From positions 1,860,001 through 1,924,000 of the forward strand of contig NZ_LR134269.1 of the NCBI RefSeq assembly GCF_900636385.1: 64,000 bases of DNA, read 5' to 3'. The first letter of the stretch is position 1; each line of letters opens with the position of its first letter. This document shows, one piece after another, positions 61,089 through 64,000 of this stretch. The position numbers and the translations under genes were made by a program. This DNA is from Staphylococcus warneri (GTDB taxonomy: Bacteria; Bacillota; Bacilli; Staphylococcales; Staphylococcaceae). The notes below the pieces were generated by a model. It ran no database searches and had not been told where the DNA came from. It saw only the letters and a list, made by a program, of their open reading frames with translations.

Positions 61089-61445
61089 TCATTTAAAGTC
61101 ATTTTCGTAATATGTCATATAATCTTGTACATCATATAGAAAACTTCTTGTTTTACGCCCTTTATCTAGTTGACCTATTACATTAACATAAGAATCTCTA
61201 ACAGCTACCTTAAAAGTTTTAAAATAAATATTATTAACATAATATTTTTGAGTTCTAATTAAATTATTATTTTTATACTCTAATTCTAACTCTTTCCTTA
61301 ACTCTCTAGCTAAATCTCTCCCATTAGTAACATCATCTTCGAATACCTCGCTAATTTCTTGCGACTTTTCCTTAAAGTAATTCATCTTATTAATAACCTC
61401 TTGTTTAGTTATGTCATTGGGTATTTTAAATAAAATATTGTTCAT
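61089..61445 (-). CDS. Island cargo protein of unknown function
   Basis: 118-aa charged, predicted helical protein (DLARELRKELELEYKNN) with a Tyr/Phe-rich C-terminal half. No membrane helix or known motif. It is the cargo gene nearest att, 225 bases after the membrane-protein gene, with no terminator seen between. The ATG is preceded by AGGTAGGATT, a fair ribosome site. It could be part of the same cargo module or an independent interference gene. Confidence 0.6.
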   Translation of the reverse strand: MNNILFKIPNDITKQEVINKMNYFKEKSQEISEVFEDDVTNGRDLARELRKELELEYKNNNLIRTQKYYVNNIYFKTFKVAVRDSYVNVIGQLDKGRKTRSFLYDVQDYMTYYENDFK

Positions 61446-61670
61446 AATCCTACCTCATTTTTATCATATTATTAATATTTATTACGTAATAAATACCATT
61501 TAGTTACAATAGATATTTTACCTATATAGTTACACAAACTCATTCCTCACTGCTACACAGGACATTTCTCAGAATGGATAACACCACTATTAGAACAAAG
61601 ATCTTTCTAAAATCATGTGTCATACATTATTTATTATTCCTTATATAAGTGTTTTAATATATATTAATCT

Positions 61671-62153
61671 TCATTTAATGGTCTTAGCAATATTGATTGT
61701 CAAAAAATAGAAAGTTCTTATTAGTTTAAAAATAGAAGCACATATAATTGAATACCAAATAACAAAATAAATGTTATCAATTTCAATATCATATAATTTA
61801 AAACAGTACAAAACCAATGTATAAATAGATAACAATAAGAACATCTCTGTATTTAGCATAATATTTTCAATCAATTTCTTTTCTGTGTCTAACTTCTCAA
61901 ACAATTTTGCTCTATCGTTTAAAAGTGGTATAAGAGTAACAGAAAAAAACAAAAATGCTGTTGTTAAAGAAGAAAAAGATATTACTGTTTCCAAAAAATC
62001 ACTATATTGTTCTTTATTCTGAATAACAGAATATTGAACATTCAAACACAAGAACACAATAATTAGGATTATAAAAAACAAAACAACATCTATGTTTCTT
62101 TTAAACACAAAATCACAACCCTTTATCAAATTGTTAAAGAATATCTTTTTCAA
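61671..62153 (-). CDS. Four-helix membrane protein, second gene of island operon
   Basis: 160-aa protein with helices at about residues 22-40, 54-75, 99-117 and 123-152. A charged segment NDRAKLFEKLDTEKKLIE sits between helices 2 and 3. Its start lies 20 bases inside the end of the 302-aa gene, so translation is coupled. A small multi-helix membrane effector next to a larger soluble protein is a recurrent layout in abortive-infection systems. No family recognised. Confidence 0.65.
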   Translation of the reverse strand: MKKIFFNNLIKGCDFVFKRNIDVVLFFIILIIVFLCLNVQYSVIQNKEQYSDFLETVISFSSLTTAFLFFSVTLIPLLNDRAKLFEKLDTEKKLIENIMLNTEMFLLLSIYTLVLYCFKLYDIEIDNIYFVIWYSIICASIFKLIRTFYFLTINIAKTIK

Positions 62154-63042
62154 TAATCTTTAAATTATCTCTATAAGCTTTTTTTATCGATTTAATCATA
62201 GAATTAATAGTTATTTTATTATTGTTGTTTAATTCTACATCATCATCTATATATATTAATCTGTTAGCGATAAGATCAATAATTTGTTCATGGCCATCAT
62301 TCTCCCCTCTAATAACCATTTTTTTGACTTCTTTTGTCTCATCTTTCGCTAAAATATTTTTTATTTGTTTTAATGACTCTGAAATATCTAAAGCTTTTGA
62401 TGTATACTTTACCTTCATAGAATCTGCATTTAGTTTATCAATCATTTTTTTATCTCTTTGCGTTGACTGATTTTTATTCTTTATTTTATCTACATCTACA
62501 ATTCTAGAAATATTAAACTCAATTTCTTTTAGATCATCAATGTGTTTTAAATTATCAATTTTTGTGTTATTTATAGCAACGTTCAATTTGGCACCTTTTT
62601 TCTTAACTGTTCTATAAAAAAAACTTTTAAAATCTGATTGAGAAATCCCTCCTCTATTTGATGGAATAATCACTACTCCATATCTAGGGCAAAATAACAC
62701 TACAGTATCAACTGTTAAGCCTTGCTCCGGTTCATCGCCATATTCAGATCTACCATCTTTTACTGTTTTTTTAATTTCATTTATAACTGCAATTTTTGTA
62801 GTAACCGTTTTAGATAAACAAAAAACCCAAACTTCATTATTTATGTACTTATATTTTTCAATATAGTTAAATCCGATATAAGTTGATTTTTTACATTTAA
62901 TAAAATTAAAATCTTTATTTTTTTCAAATTCTTCCAAAGATTCTTTTAAATATTCATTCATTCTTTCATAATTTTTGTCAACCTTACCTTTAAATTCATA
63001 AGTTAAAACAAAGAAATCATATTTTTTTGTAATCGTATTCAT
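62134..63042 (-). CDS. 302-aa soluble protein, first gene of island operon
   Basis: Predicted soluble alpha/beta protein in its first ~190 residues, with the block TVVLFCPRYGVVIIPSNRGG (~114-133), then DFKSFFYRTVKKKGAKL. A Lys-rich, helical linker leads to a C-terminal segment containing VIRGENDGHEQIIDLIANRLIYID. Beta-strand then 'GVVIIPSNRGG' recalls the layout of DUF4747/DUF6731-like proteins seen in defence neighbourhoods, from memory and weak. No nuclease, protease or nucleotide-binding motif is obvious. AGGTTAAGGGG precedes the ATG. It leads the two-gene operon. Confidence 0.7.
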   Translation of the reverse strand: MNTITKKYDFFVLTYEFKGKVDKNYERMNEYLKESLEEFEKNKDFNFIKCKKSTYIGFNYIEKYKYINNEVWVFCLSKTVTTKIAVINEIKKTVKDGRSEYGDEPEQGLTVDTVVLFCPRYGVVIIPSNRGGISQSDFKSFFYRTVKKKGAKLNVAINNTKIDNLKHIDDLKEIEFNISRIVDVDKIKNKNQSTQRDKKMIDKLNADSMKVKYTSKALDISESLKQIKNILAKDETKEVKKMVIRGENDGHEQIIDLIANRLIYIDDDVELNNNNKITINSMIKSIKKAYRDNLKIIEKDIL

Positions 63043-63122
63043 TTCCCCTTAACCTCTTTCGTGTGTAGTTTTATACATTATATATTTAAATCTACAAAAT
63101 AAAAAGATTATATATGAAAAAA

Positions 63123-63153
63123 GCAACTAATATCGGGGAATGACATTAGTTGC
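63123..63153 (-). terminator. Terminator of the micro-ORF
   Basis: Stem GCAACTAAT / ATTAGTTGC with loop containing TTCCCC on the minus strand, followed by T6. It separates the micro-ORF from the two-gene operon. Confidence 0.85.
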
Positions 63154-63205
63154 AACTACACAATACCATTATACAATATTTTAGCACCTAGTACTAATTA
63201 TATAA

Positions 63206-63301
63206 TCATTTCTTATTTTCTCCTTTGATATAGGCATATAAAACGCCACCACCACCTATAAGTACAGCAAAAATGACACTTACCCATAACCCAATAGACA
63301 T
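63206..63301 (-). CDS. 31-aa single-helix membrane peptide
   Basis: Frame MSIGLWVSVIFAVLIGGGG..., a single helix (residues ~4-24) with a basic end IKGENKK. AAAGGAGGG lies seven bases upstream and a strong terminator 53 bases downstream, so it forms a compact transcription unit. Size and shape are those of type I toxins or regulatory membrane peptides. An antisense RNA partner is not evident. Confidence 0.6.
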   Translation of the reverse strand: MSIGLWVSVIFAVLIGGGGVLYAYIKGENKK

Positions 63302-63357
63302 ATTATCGTCCCTCCTTTACTTAAACGATACCCTCACATATATTTATATAACTTCCT

Positions 63358-63905
63358 TTATTCCTCAAATCTCCCAATATCATCAATATGAAAATCAGTA
63401 TTTGGATATTGCTTTTCCTATTCTATTAAATCTCGCTCATTCTTCTCATCGTCTTGAACAAGACTATCAATAAATATTGGTGTTGCCACATTTATATCCA
63501 CTTTATCAGTAAATATAATGTGTTAATGTCGAATAAGGTCACAAGCTTTTAAACGATCATTCGCTTTAATGGGCACTTCACATGTTCGTTGTTTACGAGG
63601 TTCATGTGTCCTGTGTCGGGGTTCTTTTCAAATGAACTTTTCTTAACTACAACTTCTTTCACTTCAGTTTCCTCACCCACTGCTGAACGTGATAGCAAGT
63701 ATAGTGTTTTTTTCGCAGTTAAAATGGTATCGTCTATAATCTCATCTTTCTTGCTTTGAATATAGTCTTTTACTTTCTCATTGCGCAAAAGTCTGCTACC
63801 TGTTACATATGCGCTATTTGAGCTATAACCGGCATTTATAATGCTTTGAGTAACGTTAAGTATCATAAAAATTACTCATTCACAAAACTCTCTTTTCTAC
63901 TTGTT
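63358..63905 (-). pseudogene. Decayed terminase small subunit gene (terS)
   Basis: Middle frame (63549-63866) reads SIINAGYSSNSAYVTGSRLL and NPDTGHMNLVNNEHV, the helix-turn-helix and C-terminal blocks of phage/SaPI TerS. Upstream, another frame gives TSRKESFVNE, the normal N-terminal block, cut by frameshift and stops. Downstream, after NEHV, the frame shifts to VPIKANDRLKACDLIRH, then TAA, then HIIFTDKVDIN and a further TAG. So at least two frameshifts and two stops have accumulated. In SaPIs TerS directs packaging of the island into helper particles; this copy cannot. Confidence 0.85.
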
Positions 63906-64000
63906 TATTCGTCCTAATAATCACTACGTCTCTCTCAAATGACATATATTTTAGTTCTTTTATTCGAGCTACATCAAATATTTACTACTAACCACATCAC

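Larger units (their letters stand above)
60879..64000 (-). mobile_element. SaPI-like (phage-inducible) island, cargo end, partial
   Basis: Boundary on the left is the ssrA-type att; on the right the window ends within the element. Order from right to left on the minus strand: decayed terS, micro-ORF, two-gene operon, 118-aa gene, att. In SaPIs the terS gene lies at the end opposite the integrase, with cargo between terS and att, which fits. Integrase, regulators and replication genes would lie beyond 64000. Confidence 0.75.

Noticed and set aside
62222-62470. 82-codon plus-strand frame inside the island operon
   Set aside because: Antisense shadow of the 302-aa gene.
61671-63042. Kiwa (KwaA-KwaB) identity for the island operon
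   Set aside because: Kiwa also pairs a four-helix protein with a ~315-aa protein, but there the membrane gene comes first. Here it comes second, and I cannot recognise a DUF4868 signature. Kept only as a comparison to test.
63273-63473. 66-codon plus-strand frame over the micro-ORF and terS tail
   Set aside because: No ribosome site; the minus strand gives recognisable TerS tail sequence and a micro-ORF with a strong site.

Overview
The window is an A+T-rich Firmicutes chromosome segment that reads throughout as Staphylococcus. The Mnh (Mrp) antiporter, dltXABCD, sufCDSUB, metNPQ, gcvH, aroD and cspC genes all resemble their staphylococcal counterparts, in the same relative order I recall for S. 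aureus (reversed here). The S. aureus virulence block I recall next to cspC (nuc, emp, vwb, clfA) is absent. In its place is a run of small, poorly characterised genes, so a coagulase-negative species is likely. I do not assign a species.

Layout. 1-4.7 kb holds mnhA (5' truncated by the window) to mnhG, a translationally coupled Na+/H+ antiporter operon. 4.7-5.8 kb is a lone bioB behind a good BirA-type operator. 5.9-16.9 kb is housekeeping: FAD oxidoreductase, hot-dog thioesterase, Na+/H+ antiporter-like carrier, leucyl aminopeptidase, two type II NADH dehydrogenase-like enzymes, Fe-S carrier genes (sufA, nfu), and a LysR regulator divergent from a YeiH-type transporter. 17-21.4 kb is the D-alanylation operon dltXABCD with a clear promoter. 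21.6-31.2 kb includes a D-2-hydroxyacid dehydrogenase gene broken by an in-frame amber codon, a NagD-type phosphatase, a solitary HepT-like protein, lipA, and a yunD-yunE-yunF-like group. 31.4-37 kb is sufCDSUB. 37.3-41.5 kb carries a DUF368/PopT-type carrier and metNPQ behind a SAM-I riboswitch. 41.5-47.5 kb carries redox and metabolic genes (thioredoxin-like proteins, gcvH, an ArsC/Spx-like protein, nitroreductase, aroD, OsmC, GNAT, phosphatase).

47.6-60.8 kb is accessory: secreted or membrane hydrolases (YiiX/NlpC-like, poly-gamma-glutamate hydrolase-like), two charged lipoproteins, a DUF4352 surface protein, czcD, an aldo-keto reductase/TetR pair, four consecutive tiny membrane-protein genes, and several micro-ORFs of 29-54 codons that standard length cut-offs would miss.

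From 60.88 kb the window enters an integrated element. At 60879-60894 lies a copy of the tmRNA (ssrA) 3' end without the rest of the gene. Rightwards come a 118-aa orphan gene, a two-gene overlapping operon (302-aa soluble protein plus 160-aa four-TM protein), a 31-aa membrane peptide with its own terminator, and a decayed small-terminase gene. This matches the terS-to-att cargo end of a SaPI-like phage-inducible island. The two-gene operon is the best candidate in the window for an undescribed, probably anti-phage, system. That role is inferred from position and architecture; I could not match the proteins to a named family.
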